A stretch of 64,000 nucleotides of DNA from Plantago ovata (taxonomy: Eukaryota; Streptophyta; Magnoliopsida; Lamiales; Plantaginaceae), in contig CM051458.1 in NCBI GenBank assembly GCA_028274465.1, positions 88,928,085 through 88,992,084 of the forward strand, read 5' to 3'. Each line of letters opens with the position of its first letter. The stretch's first letter is position 1. This document shows, one piece after another, positions 23,228 through 35,800 of this stretch. The position numbers and the translations under genes were made by a program. The notes below the pieces were generated by a model. That model saw only the letters and a list, made by a program, of their open reading frames with translations. It was not told the origin of the DNA and ran no database searches.

Positions 23228-24425
23228 GTGTGATATACCTTTGCCATGATGGGTGAGCTCACTTGACAGATCTCTGATTAATAAAATTTATATTTTTGTG
23301 TTTCAGGAGGAAGATGGCATGGGACTTTGCCCAACTCTCCCTTCTGCGTGTGGTCTCTCTCTCATCCCCTCTATATATCTCTCCATCAGTACAATATACA
23401 AACTGACAACCCCATCACTCGGTTCCCAGTATGTTCCCTTTTATATAACAACTGACAACCCTATCGACTCTGATTACTGCGAATTACTTGCGACCTAACT
23501 ATATATCATGGAAATTGAAATTAACAATAATGTCGAGCATTACTAACATCACGGTACCACTATTTTGTCCTTTAATTTTTTTCCCATCATTATATAATTA
23601 TTCACCATATGTCATGCATACGGTTCCCATGGTCGAGTATGCACTGAGAATCTGACTTTGATCTATTGTAATTTCTCCAATACGCAAATGCTAGTCTTCA
23701 ATGTTGCATACAACTTCATCGGTAGTTTCAGTATAGCATTGCGTCCACTTTACTACCGTGTTAGAAATTTTATTTGTGTTGATAGTTACCACAAACCGCT
23801 TCTAATGTGGTATGCAATTGATCTGCTAGTATTTGGTTAGACTGAGGTGTCATGACACTAGAGGTCATAGGTTCAATTCTCGCCAAGTGCGGGATTATTT
23901 GCGGGATTATTTATTGTTTATTACTAGCTTTGTAATGCTACTTATGAAGTTGTAATAGTTCGATTATTAAAAAAAATTGATCTGCTAGTATTTGATAATG
24001 TTAAATGAATAACTAACTTCTGTCCCATATATTACAAGGCTGGACTGAAGAAATAACAATCGGTATGGCAGTAAGGTTGAACAAAATTGTTCCACCTAAA
24101 AATATAAAGTTTTGACAATGCTCTATGATTATATTGTTACACTAGTAAAAAGTTGTTTTATTGACAATTATTTTCGTCTCATCATCCACCTGAATTGTAA
24201 TTTTTTTAAATTATTAATTTATACATTATGATGTGCATACTCCCAAGTATTTTATATGTTCTTTGGTTTTGATTGTATGTTAGATATGATGGGATCCCGT
24301 TTGCTAGTTTGCTTTATACCAAGGCTCAATGTATATATGTGCTTGTGCATATTTGTATTACTAGTATATTAGTGCAAGACAGAATGACACTCAAGTGCAT
24401 TTACGAGTTAGATGATTCCTTCCAG
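23228..24425 (+). repeat. R-family copy a (3' half)
   Basis: Unidentified repeat family. This copy starts within the last hairpin unit (ACCTTTGCCATGATGGGTG), then continues through the GGAGGAAGATGGCATGGG segment, a CT-rich TATATCTCTCCATCAGTA segment and about 900 bp of shared AT-rich sequence. It matches 28740-29780 and the inverse of 60290-61270. A SINE interrupts it at 23836-23974. No consistent reading frame is kept between copies. Confidence 0.75.
23836..23974 (+). mobile_element. tRNA-type SINE, 139 bp, with 18-20 bp target duplication
   Basis: The insertion carries an A-box-like TGGTTAGACTGAGG, a B box GGTTCAATTCT (23870-23880) and a short A tail. The direct repeat AATTGATCTGCTAGTATTTG occurs exactly before (23816-23835) and after (23975-23994). 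The same site in the two paralogous copies (near 29365 and, inverted, near 60680) has only one copy of this sequence and no insertion, which fixes both ends. Confidence 0.92.
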
Positions 24426-26050
24426 TTATTATGCTCTTTTATATAGCCAGCTAATTAGCCGATTAGCTTCTAGTGATACAGATTAATGTGTATGGACGGA
24501 TATGATGTGGTTATTGGGAAGATTCTTCAATCTCATTTGAGGTGGTTCTAATGATAATTTATTTTCATCGAGGCTGCTTCTATTGGTTAATATTTTTCTC
24601 CCGCATATTTGAGTATATAACTAACATTCCTAGTTGTTTTGTTTGGTTTACATGAGCTGCGTTGTGCAAGTACTCGATGGTATTTTGTTGTTAATTATTT
24701 CCAGACTGTTTCAAGGTGAGTTCGATTGGATATGATTATTTCTTGTGTATAATGCTTGGTTGGCTGATATTGGCCCAACCTCTTACCTTATCGATTTATA
24801 TTTTATTTTTTTTGTGCAGACCAGATTTGTTATTGATTGAATCTATAAGTTGGTCGTTTTTTCTAAAACTTCGGTAGTTTTTTTTCCTCCTCAATGTATT
24901 CAATTTGTTAAAGTTTGATAATTGTTGTTGATTTACAAGATTGTTTATCGGTTGATTAATCGTCCGGGGCAATCGGTTGGATTTAGCTCTTCTCAAGTGT
25001 TCATTTGGCTCTTGTTAATTCTAAGTATTTTTTATTCCTAATATATTTGGGGCAATCTGATGCAGGCGGATTGTGTCATATATCTCTTGATATCTGGTCT
25101 ATTTGTGTTCATCGAAGCTCGTTGGAATAAGAGAGGAGACTGAATCACTTTGGACATGATATAATCCTTGTTGGAAGGTTTATGATGATTTGCAACATAC
25201 TGAACCCTTGACCTTTGTACGGTTTTACACCGTGTTGTTAACAGGATACTATAATAAAATAGAAGAATGGTGTGTGAGGGGGGTAAGATGATGTTGTAAG
25301 AGTAATAGTGATATTATAAGGTGTGAGTGACCTTTGCCATGATGGGTGCGCTCACTTGGCAGGTCACTAGGAGAGATGATTATAGTATAAGGTTTGAGAG
25401 ACCTTTGCCATGTCGGGTGCACTCCCTTGCACGTAAGGTCTCTGAGAGAGATAGTACGTGCATGATAGTATAGTGTCAGAGATCTTTGCCATGTCGGGTG
25501 CGCTTGCTCGGCAGGTCCTAAGAGAGATGGTGATATTATAAGGTGTGAGAGACCTTTGCCATGATGGGTGATCTAGCTCGCTTGGCAAGTCCCTGGTTAA
25601 TAAAATTTATGCTTTTGTGTTTCGGGAGGGAGATGGCATGGGAATTTCCCAGCTCTCCCTTTTGCGTGTGGTCTCTCTCTCACCTTCCCTCCCTATATCT
25701 CCCCATCAGTACAATACACAAACCTTCTCTATCCTTCCGTGTGCATGTGTTCCCTTTTATATAAAAACCAACAACCCAAGTGTTGCATGACCAATATGTT
25801 CCCTTTTATATAACAACTGACAACCCTACCGACTCCAAACTGCGAATCACTTGCGACCTAACTGTTTATCAAGAAATTGAAATCAACAATATTGTCGAGC
25901 ATTACTAACATCAAGGTACCACTATATTGTCCTTTAATTTTTTTCCAGTATTATATAATTATTCACCATATATCATACAGTTCCCATGGTCGAATTATGC
26001 ACTAGGAATCCGACTTTGATCTATTGTAATTTCTCTAATGTACAATGCAT
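24426..26050 (+). repeat. R-family copy b
   Basis: Begins with a 350-bp upstream segment (CTTTTATATAGCCAGC near 24430, on to GGCTGATATTGGCCCAACC near 24765) shared with the inverse of 59890-60250. Then follow the GATTGAATCTATAAGT block, the TATCTCTTGATAT block, four hairpin units (25318-25600) and the GGCATGGGAATTT block. It ends abruptly near 26045 in the segment that continues in copies a and c. No stable coding frame. Confidence 0.7.
25318..25600 (+). repeat. Hairpin-unit array, four units (R-family copy b)
   Basis: Units start near 25329, 25400, 25480 and 25550. Most contain GACCTTTGCCA, a GGGTGCGCTCGCT-type loop, then TGGCAGGTC, so each can pair 9 bases around a 17-19-base loop with a two-base bulge. 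Spacers of 30-40 bases read TAGTATAAGGTTTGAG or similar. Confidence 0.75.
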
Positions 26051-26253
26051 GGTCCAATGACTGTAGGGAAGAAGAAGAATTAAAAAAGAAAAAGTAAAAA
26101 GGAATTAAGAAAAAGACAGAAAGAAATTATTAAAAAGATGAGGGACAAGGATTTGTTTGGTTTGTCGTTTTAGAGACAATGACATTTGTGTAATTGTGAC
26201 TCGGTCAGCAAAAATTGTGACTTGTGAACCAAAATGTAATTGATGTAAATATG
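26051..26253. other. Unassigned spacer
   Basis: Purine-rich AT sequence (AAGAAGAAGAATTAAAAAAG) without a gene. Confidence 0.4.
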
Positions 26254-26270
26254 GATTAAAAATGAGAGTT

Positions 26271-26440
26271 TTTTTTTTTTTTTTTTAAATGCCTTATATT
26301 AAGAGGAACTGAAGTACAAAGTACAAACTTATCCTCCCTTGCACACTAGGCGAGGATATGATATCTTCTGATCATTACTAATACAATCTACTAACCATGT
26401 CGGTTAGGATCCCATACATATAAGCTAGCAAAACGATTTT
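26271..26440 (-). mobile_element. Poly(A)-tailed retroposon (LINE 3' end or SINE), minus strand
   Basis: A run of T on the plus strand (26271 on) followed by about 150 bp ends exactly at a 17-bp direct repeat, GATTAAAAATGAGAGTT, found at 26254-26270 and 26441-26457. Read on the minus strand it ends TTGTACTTCAGTTCC, TCTTAATATAAGG and an A tail, the usual look of a plant LINE 3' terminus. Too short to tell a 5'-truncated LINE from a SINE built on a LINE tail. Confidence 0.85.
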
Positions 26441-26639
26441 GATTAAAAATGAGAGTTAGACTCAAAGTAGGGTACTAAACTGCTAATATCTCTTAATTTA
26501 AATACATTTAATTAATTATAATTAGACTTATTCTACTGGGAGATGATTTAATAATGTGATTCGAATTTATCCGTGTCTAAGACTAAAGCCCAGACCTAGC
26601 CCGGTCAGCCCTTTATCCGTCACAAAGAGGACCGAACTA

Positions 26640-26800
26640 TAGCTAATTTAACCACGGATAGTATCCGTGGCTAAAAAGCCGCTACGCCAAAAATGACGAC
26701 GACCTTATTAGCAACGGATCTATCCGTGACTAACAGGATTTAGCCATTTTAACCACGGATAAATCCGTGGCTAAATTCCAGATTTTTTTTAGTGCTCGTT
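26640..26800. mobile_element. CACTA-type terminal remnant with subterminal repeats
   Basis: CGCTACGCCAAAAATGAC at 26680 resembles a CACTACGCCAAAA start with one change, and GATTTTTTTTAGTG ends at 26794. Between and beside them TTAGCCACGGAT and its inverse (AACCACGGATA) recur four times, like CACTA subterminal repeats. Only about 115 bp lie between the two tips; no transposase and no clear 3-bp duplication. Confidence 0.5.
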
Positions 26801-26992
26801 GAACTTATACAATTCTGAAAGCAGCTTGAATTTCTTATACAAAATTGGTAAAACAAGAAAATGTGATATAAATAGTAATTATATAAATATTGTTGCATGA
26901 TTTTTTTATTTTTTTTACTTATGATATTGAAATTGATGACATATGCTATGAATGTGAATCTTATTATTATCTGGGTAATTTTTCCTGATGCA

Positions 26993-27425
26993 GGTGCTTG
27001 AGGTTTATGTGTGTATTTCGGTTCAAATTATGGTGGATGACTCAGAGGATGGGAACTTGTGGACAAGACATACCATTTGAGACACAGTTCTTGATTGTTG
27101 AAGGACAAGCTGATGATGGTTCAGAACTAGGCCTAGACGGGGAAGAACATTCGGATTTATACGTGGTATTCTTGTCGATTTTGGAAGGGGATTTTAGAGT
27201 TGCTTTACAAGGAAATGCAAATGATGAGTTGGAGATATATTTGGAAAGTGATATGTGGAAATTCTATTAGTTAAGGTCCATATATTGTGTTAATGTAATG
27301 TAAATATATATTGTGATTTGCAGGGATCCTGATGTGAAAGTGTTTCATGGGAGCCATCTAGTTTTCGTTGTAGCTGGACCTGAGCCATCTATTTCTACGC
27401 TAATGCTATAACTTTTTCTCTTAGG
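26993..27425 (+). pseudogene. Raffinose synthase N-terminal fragment
   Basis: After a GATGCAG acceptor the frame reads [49 protein letters not shown] and ELEIYLES, matching the N-terminal part of raffinose synthase/SIP1 enzymes. A short intron follows and the next exon reads DPDVKVFHGSHLVFVVAGPEPS before similarity is lost. Only about 120 residues remain, with no catalytic domain. The segment just after it (to about 27580) is shared with the inverse of 58590-58870. Confidence 0.8.
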
Positions 27426-27583
27426 GAGCATAAACACATCACATTCCGTTTGAGTGATGATTGATAGTGCAATAATGCGAATGATAACATGCGAATCTCA
27501 TGCGCTACAGAACTGCTATGTAGCCATTGCGCACGCTATGGATCGAAGTGAATAAGTATTATTTCATGTTTCAAAATTGCAAT

Positions 27584-29780
27584 GGAAGCCAAATAATTTC
27601 AATTAATATTCTATATCATCCTCATTCTAGAACCTCACCCACCATCCGACTTTCAGCCGTCTCACCTCAATATATATATGTCACCCATCATAGTACCAAC
27701 CACAAAATCGTACCCTACATAAATACTCCCCGTCTTGATCACCATGTAAATTTTCACTCCTGAATAGCCTCTGATTATGGTCTAAAGCCTCAAACCTTCA
27801 CTTATTCCTTTACCGATCATCAACATTTCCCCAATTTCTATCCCTTCCATTTCCGATTATTGATTGATTGAATCGATTTGTTATACGTTAAGGTGGCTGA
27901 TAGAATCAGCCCAGCCTTTAATTGTCGATCTTTTCTTTTTTTTTTTTTTTTTTGCGTTTAGTTGCGATTCGTTATTGATTGAATCTATTTGTTATACGTT
28001 AAGGTGGCCGATAAAATCGGCCCATCCTTTAATGTTATCCATCTTTTTTTTTTTTTTTGCGTTAAAATGCGATTCGGCATTGATTGAATCTATAAGTCGG
28101 CCGGTTGTTCTTAAGGCTTCGGTAATTTTTTTTCTCATCTGCGTATTCGATTTGATAAATGTGAATACTTTTTGCTAATTTACAAAAAATTTTATGGATT
28201 GATCAGTCGTCGGGGGAAACCGTTGATTAATCGATACGTTTTGATGGTGAAAAATTGATTGAATTGATTCTTATTGGTTACAAGGTGCATTTCTTGTTGG
28301 ATTTAGCTTTTATCAAGTGGTGATTTGGCGGGCTGGTTGTGCCATATATCTCTTGATATATAGTCTATTTTTGTTCATCAAAGATCGATGGAAGAAGAGA
28401 AGAGACTGAATCTCATTGGACAATATATAATTCTTGCTGGAAGGTTTTTGATGGCTTGTAACATACATAACCCATGACCTTTTGTATGGTTTTACACCAT
28501 GTTGTTAACACAATACTAGTATAAGGGTGCGAGTGACCTTTGCCATGATGGGTGCGCTCGCTTGGAAGGTCACTAGGAGAGATGGTTATAGGTTTGAGAG
28601 ACCTTTGCCATGTCGGGTGCGTTCGCTTGGCAAGTCCCTGAGAGAGTAGTACGTGATAGTATAGTGTGAGAGACCTTTGCCATGTCGGGTGCGCTGGCTT
28701 GGCAGGTCAAAAGAGAGATAGTTATAGTATACGGTGTGAGACCTTTACCATGATGGGTGAGCTCGCTTGGCAGATCCCTGGTTAATAAAATTTATGCTTT
28801 TGTGTTTCAGGAGGAAGATGGCATGGGAATTTGCCCAGGTCTCCCTTTTGCGTGTGGTCTCTCTCACCCTCCCACCCTATATCTATCCATCAGTACAAAT
28901 ATACAAACCCTCTCCATCCGTCTGTGTGCATGTGTTCCCTTTTAAATAACAACCGACAACCTTGGCGTTGCGTAACCAATATGTTTCATTTTATATAATA
29001 ATCGACAACCCTACCAACTCCAATTACTGCGAATTACTTGCGACTTAACTATATATGAAGGAAATTGAAATCAACAATACCGCCGAACATTATTAACATC
29101 AAGATACCACTATTTTGTCCTTTAATGTTTTTCCATTATTATATAATTATTCACCATATATCATACAGTTTCCATGGTTGAATTATGCGTTGGGAATCCG
29201 ACTTTGACCTATTGTAATTTTTCCAATGCAAAAATGCTAGACTTCAGTATTGCATACAACTTCAACGGCAGTTTCAGTGTAGCATTGCATCCACTTTACT
29301 ACCGGGTTAAGTTTTTTATTTGTGTTTATAGTTACCACAAAGCACTTCTATTGTTGTATGCAATTGATCTGCTAGTACTTGATAATGTTAAATAAATAAC
29401 TAACTTTTGTCCCATATATTACAAGGTTGGACATAAGATAACAATCTGGCAATAAAGTTAAACAAAATTGTTCCAACTAAAAACATATAGTTTTGATCAT
29501 GCTCTATGATTATATATTATTACACTACTAAGAAGTTGTTTTATTGACAATTATTTTTCGTCTCATCTTCCACCTGAATTGTAAATTTTTAATATTACTT
29601 ATACATTATGATGTATATACTCCCAAGTATTTTATATGTTCTTTGGTTCTTGATTGTATGTTAGATGTGATGGGATCTCGTTTGCTAGTTTGTTTATTTC
29701 AAGGCTCAATGCATAGATATGCTTGTGCATTTGTATTTACCAGTATATATTAGTACAAGACATAATGTCACTCAGGTGTT
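27584..29780 (+). repeat. R-family copy c (longest, uninterrupted)
   Basis: Contains, in order, the GCCAAATAATTTCAATTAA segment with a short TA run, a CT-rich leader-like stretch, two GATTGATTGAATC blocks separated by long T runs, the TATCTCTTGATATA block, four hairpin units, the GGCATGGGAATTT block and the AT-rich 3' half to ACATAATGTCACTCAGGTG. The inverse of 60285-62460 matches over nearly its whole length. No intact shared reading frame; may be a transcribed non-coding locus or a transposon family. Confidence 0.75.
28530..28785 (+). repeat. Hairpin-unit array, four units (R-family copy c)
   Basis: Same GACCTTTGCCA ... TGGCAGGTC units as in copy b, starting near 28534, 28599, 28670 and 28740. 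Confidence 0.75.
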
Positions 29781-29884
29781 GTTTATACTCGAATATCAAA
29801 TTCATTTTATTCCTAAACAAAATATTCGTTACAATTCATCAAGATTTGAAATATTAAGTGAATAATCCTAATAAATAAATAGAG

Positions 29885-30770
29885 ATAATTGCACTTTAGT
29901 ACCCTCTTAGAGCACCCATTCTCAAATTAAGTCCTCTTAAATCAACAATTACAAATTGGGACAAAATTCACTTTTTGAGTTGACCAAATCAAAAATATGA
30001 AATTTTGGTTTTCAAACCAAACATGCCCTAACCTTATAAGTTTTAAAAATAAAAAAAAGAAGCTAAAATATAAAAATAACTAAAATAAATAAATAATTAA
30101 TAAATTAAATAAAAAACTTGGTGGAGCTTTAGCTCCGCCATTATGGCGGAGCTAATCTCCATCAAGTTTTCCGGTAGAGCTCCACCGAAAAACAGTGGAG
30201 CTAAAGCTCCACCACTGTGGCGGAGCTCTGCTCTGCCATTGATCTGGCGGAGCAAAGTTCGCCTCGATCTGGCGGAGCAGAGCTCCTCCGTTAACAAGCG
30301 GAGCTTCTGCTCCCCCAGATCTGGCGGAGCAGAGCTCCGCCATGATGGTAGAACTTCAGCTCCGCCATTAATAGGCGGAGCTCTATGATCTGTCCAGATC
30401 TGGTGGAGGCGGAGCTCTGCTCCGCCATGATGGCAGAGCTTCAGCTCCGCCATTAATGGTGGAGCTGAAGCTCCACCAGCTCCACCTTTTTTAAATTTAA
30501 TTTTATTTATTTATATATATATTTTTTAAAAATATTTAATGAATATTCTGATAATTTTTTAGTTTATTTTAAAGTTTTTTTATTAATTTTTCGTTTTTTA
30601 AAGTTAAGGCTGTTTGGTTTGAAAACAAAAGTTTCAAAAATTGGATTTGGTCAACTCAAAATGTCCTAATTTGTAATTGGAATGTTGTAAGAAGTACTTT
30701 TTCGATATTATTGATCTATGAGGGATTAATCTGTAATTAGAAGCGCTAAGAGGGTAGTTAAAAGTTATGG
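29885..30770. mobile_element. Foldback element with GC-rich AGCTCCGCC core
   Basis: Arms of roughly 130-150 bp at 29890-30035 and 30604-30765 are inverse to each other (for example TTTGGTTTTCAAACCAAAC against GTTTGGTTTGAAAACAAAAG, and TACCCTCTTAG against CTAAGAGGGTA). Between AT-rich shoulders lies a 360-bp core (30118-30485) built of GGCGGAGCT and AGCTCCGCC in both directions, strikingly GC-rich for this region. Open frames on both strands here are repeat artefacts. Confidence 0.65.
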
Positions 30771-32830
30771 ACCCTAAATAAATATGTTCTTGTTCGAAAC
30801 AACACCAACAAGCCGTTAAAAAAAAGAATGAATGGACACATCCAGGCCTGGCCCATGACCGCCCCGCACATGCGTCAATTCTTTTGGGGACATGCCTATA
30901 TCTGTCAAAAAGAGGGGAAAATATTATTATTCCCTATGTCCACAAAATATCAGCCACTCGGGTTAACGTGATCAGTAAAATAGTATAAAGTTAGTGGAGT
31001 ATGTTAATTTTTTCATTGAAATGGAATTATTAAAGTATAAAATAGTTTCAAAGCTGTAATATAGTGTAAATAATATTTTTAATGTGTGGGGTAGGTTTCA
31101 TATTAAAAATATGTAAAGTTTTGTAAGATAACGCAAATACGAAGCAGTGGATAAAGTTTTGTTGAGAGATGAAGGTTCTCATTTTAATTCTTTCTGCATT
31201 TTTAATACTTTATGTAGTTATCCTTTATTATCAATTATTTGTCATGTGCTGTTGTTTTAAGTTATACTCTATTTAATGTTTTCTTTTTTAATACTTGGAC
31301 AGGACACTAAATCTCATCATCAGCTTTGGAAACGTTAATAGGCACACAAAACATTTTTAATAGAGTTTCCATTTTTGGCTGCCTGATCGGTGCCTGATTT
31401 GACACCTCACCAACGGGTTAATACATCTTTATTCGAACAATACAATACAACAATCACAATAATAATAATGTTTTTAATTCTGTACTCAAATAATACCACA
31501 TTTGTACACATTTTTCTTCAAAACAGTTTTGATAAATGTTAATAAAAGGAGTATTTTGAAAATGTACTCTCTTAAGTCTTAATGAGTTTCGAAATATAAG
31601 TTGACATTAGACCTCCTTATAGCAGTATATTACTTTTGTCCTATAAAACATTACCACTATGGTTAACACACAATTTGAGAAAACTAATAAAGTATTAAAA
31701 TTAGTGAGGTATATTAATTTTTAATTGAATTGGAGTTGTTAAAATATAAAATAGTGACAAAATTATAATGTAATGTATAAATAATTTTTTTAATTTTTTA
31801 GATAATTTCTATTTTAGAAAATGAATAAAGTTTAAAACGGTAGGATGAGAAAGAGTAACACATAAATAATTAAATATAGATCGAATATATTTGTGCATTA
31901 TGCTTACCAACTAGCAAGTGTCAAGTGAATTTACCAAAATGCCTTTCATGTTTCTAGTCCCTTCCTTTTTGGTGTCTTTCAGATCTGACCAGTCGACCAC
32001 CAGTCCACTCACTATAAATGAAGATGATGAAGAAAATATAAAATTCAGTGACATCTATTATTACAAAAAAATAAAATCCCAACTCAGGAATGAGGCAAAC
32101 AGAGATCTGGGTATTCTTCAGGGTGGTTGACCTCTCTGTTTGCCGATGATTTCAACTAAATTTCTCAACAGCCCTTCCCCTGAAACTCAGTCAAACCACC
32201 TTTACAGTGTTTGTTTGACTGAGTTTTCAGAAGCTGAGAAAAGGACCACTTCTTGTTGATGATCTTTCTTGCTTCTTCACCATCTCTGGCTTCTGCTTTC
32301 AATCATTTCCTTCAGTTTCACTTCAGTGATTCTGTTTCTTGATTTCACGCGCGCTTAATTAGTTTTGAGTTATATACTATACTACTTACAAGTTACAATA
32401 ATTTGAGCGATATATGGTCCCTTTGTGAAGGCAATGACGATGATTTTCAGAGAGTTGGGTCGGGCTTAGAGACAGATCTGGCCCGTATCTTGGCGGGGCA
32501 AACCCGGAACTGGGTTTTGCAGCCATGGCGGTGTCTCCGTCTCTTCGCTTGATTACTGATCTGAGCCGAACCTTTTTTTACTTCTTCACCATTTTTTACC
32601 TTGTACTTGGTGTCCTTTTTTTTTTTTTTACCTGTATTTGCTATGGTTGACTAATCCGGTCATATACTAATACAATGGACAATTGGGCATAAACTAGTTA
32701 ATGTTAGATCGTTTTGAATGAGTGGTTGCTTAAACCAGTTGAAAATGAAAAGCTTCAGAACTGTTGGTCTGTATTAACCAGAAGCTATAAATGAGAAAGA
32801 ATTACAGAAGACAAATTTACAGTATCAGTA
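30771..32830. other. Intergenic, no supported gene
   Basis: AT-rich. Two degenerate MITE-like stretches (about 30935-31140 and 31625-31850) share a GTATAAAATAGT-type core but lack clean ends. The part 32548-32700 is repeated downstream of the next permease copy (36945-37085), so it belongs to the duplicated AAP unit as 3' flank. Confidence 0.45.
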
Positions 32831-35800
32831 TTAGCTGAACCTTGCAGTTATCAGGCTTTTAACAGACCCAACAAAAGCAAACAGGATGACAAGCAAGATA
32901 ATGTAGCAATATATCCGAAGAACAATCGATTTGGTAGACCAAGCTCCAACTCCCTTTTGGACCAAGTACATCTCCACAGGAAAATATACTACAACAGGCC
33001 AGAAATTGATTGCTCCTGCTACTCCAATGACTTCATTAAAATACGGGAACAGTATGGCAAAACCAGTGGTGAATCCAACATATATCGTTCTGAAACACAG
33101 TCTCAGGAAATTCAATCGCAAAGATGGCATCAGTTTTAGGTCATTATGCACGAACTTGCAGTCCGGAAACTTCTCCGCCAACCATTTCTCAGTACTTGCA
33201 AAGAAAGGTTGGCTGAATACCTAATCAAGAACATAGTTTCTAAATCTATGTAAACCTGAACAGAGTTTGTGTAAGAACATTGAGATGAAATATGAGGGAG
33301 ATGATTAGGTACCTGATATCCTCCAACAAGATGGAATGCCACACATGCATTAGCAAAGTCAATGAGCCAATATGGCTCATAAAACCCAAATCCAGTCAAG
33401 AGGTTTCCAGGGGTGGAATTCCCGAATGCAGCGTAACCAAAGCCTCCACAACACAAGTAAAAGAAAGTTGTAATGCCTACACCGGTTATGGAAGCTTTCT
33501 TCATGGTGACTTTTTCAGGTGGACTTGACTGCAGGGTATCCTTCATAAGTTGTAACAATCATTAGTCTATTAGTTACCCATAAATGGATACTTTCTGACT
33601 TACATATGGACAATCCAATAATAGCAATAACAGTGTTTTAAGTTTTAGAGTACATCTTCATGATTACAGGTACTTCTGCTAACAAAAAACTATATACCCC
33701 TATGCTGTCCTGAGGGAAGGTCGGCATAATTTTCAAAAACATAAAGGTCATAGTTATGAAGGGTTCCAGGAGTAACCCCTGACAATTAACGCGTTACACA
33801 ACATGCTAATTCATTAAGTACATATTACTCTAGGAATATCTAATGTTACTTATAAACAAGTTATCGCCCTCACCATTATCTCCAGAAAAACGAGGGAAAA
33901 CGGGAAAGCAAAGGCAATGTTACCGAGAGCCTGAGAAATTGACCAAACTTTGTTGGCTGTGGTAGTTGGCACTCCTCCAATAGTACCTTTTATTTCTCCA
34001 TTTTCTGCAAATGTAGGTTTGTTCAAGAAACTAAAGCAAAACAAAATTCAACTTATAAAAACTACTACTTTCTTTCATCGCCTTTTTTTTCTTTTCTGAA
34101 ATGCTTACCTATCACTGTGGCCAACCCAAGTCCAGATCCAATAATAGAGTACACAAAAGACATGAGTGCCGCTATGATGGAAAGCCACTCGGTATTTTTA
34201 AAATCAGGTATTTGTGACAATACCACTTGAATGATTCCAAACACAAGGATGTAATAAGTGTGTCCATATTCACATTTAGCCGTATGCCCTTCAGTGTGAT
34301 AACAGTTTGATTGCTGAATTGCTCTGCATGACTCGAAATATCATATAAATACAGATGCAGCATTTTCTACTGGCAACTATCATCTATTCTTGAAAAATTA
34401 TTCAAATACAAATTCTATATTGGTGACTGTGGGGAGAGGCTCTCTTTAAAAACAAAAGAGTATTATGCATCCCAGAAAACATGATACTTTAACAAATATA
34501 TGAAAAACAACATATTTGGATTGAGTACACTAAGTTTTACAGATAACAGCTAAACTATTCCAGGATTGTAGAATCCGCTGAAATTGTCTGTCTGGACTTA
34601 TTGTGCTGATCGATTATCTAAGAAAATGCAATGTTTTGTGAAGGGGGTGGGGGCATGGAATAATTATAGACATACCTCATGCTGATAGAGGAAGTGATCG
34701 TGTAGACAATTCCTATCTTGATGTAATTGATTTTCAGAATAATACCACAAATCCAAGCATTCTTTTTCCCTGAGATGCCACATACAAATTGAACTGTTAG
34801 TATGGCCGGAAAAATTGTTGGTAAGGTAACATAGTTTGATATATAAACATAGTTAGCATCGTATAAAACATTTCTAATACGGTATCCAAATGTACAACTT
34901 TTCCTGGATTTTACTTACCTAGAATTCTGTGAACAGCATCCGAGTAGGAGACGTTTCTGTGAAGTCCATTATCAAGATCAGGAGCATGGAAGCAATTCCA
35001 GAGGAGAGAAGCAGAAACAAGGGTAACCAATGCAAATGACAGCATTACGAGCGGACCACCAATCCATCCAAGCTGGGACATGGCCCATGCTAGTGAAAGT
35101 ACTCCTGAACCAATTACTGCCGTTATTATGTGCGCCAGTGCTGTCCATATTGTCCCAGATCTCTCTGTTGGAGGAACACATATGAACTGATTAGCTTTTC
35201 AATCAGACACTCACTGTACTAAAATAACTCCATAAGTACTTGGTTATAGGCCAATAATGGAAGGTGGACAGTAGTTGCTTCATTCAGCTAGCACAAAGGC
35301 TAGTATCCAAACCATTAACCATACAAATATATATTTCTTAATCAAGTTCTCTTGAACTGTAAAAAGTATAAAAATCAGAAGTTTCTCTAACTAACAGGTA
35401 AACTTTACATCTCTCACTGTAATGTACTAAAACTATTAAAAGACTAGGAATTTATATTCACAGATGCTCATTACACATGAATAAGGCGTCAATATAGTAA
35501 ATAACATCAAAAGTATAGTAATAAAAAGTGAAGGAGTGTTTATTTTTAACAGCGCAAGTAAATAGCACCCAGGTTCGTTGGTGTTGTTTCATACTTGTTC
35601 CGTAAACTTTAAAGAGCCTCAATACATCAATACAGTATATGTTTTGTTGACTTTCTTAAAAATAGAGTCAAATCAGACATTTTTAAATTAATTAGTTATA
35701 ACTTGCAGTAACAAAGTCTAGCTTTCTACACAAACTGAATGAAATAATCTGAGCTGCCCCAATCCAATAATTAAACACTGAAATTGAATGGAAGTATAAT

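Noticed and set aside
25318-25600. Hairpin units resemble miR168 (TCGCTTGG followed by CAGGTC)
   Set aside because: The match lacks two central bases of miR168, the stem is only about 9 bp, and no star sequence of miR168 type is present.
28757-28945. Short open frame shared in part between R-family copies (SLGRSLVNKIY)
   Set aside because: The frame changes between copies through small gaps, so protein coding is not maintained.
30097-30453. Overlapping open frames on both strands (MAELKLCHHGG-type peptides)
   Set aside because: The GGCGGAGCT repeat lacks stops in many frames; no protein signal.
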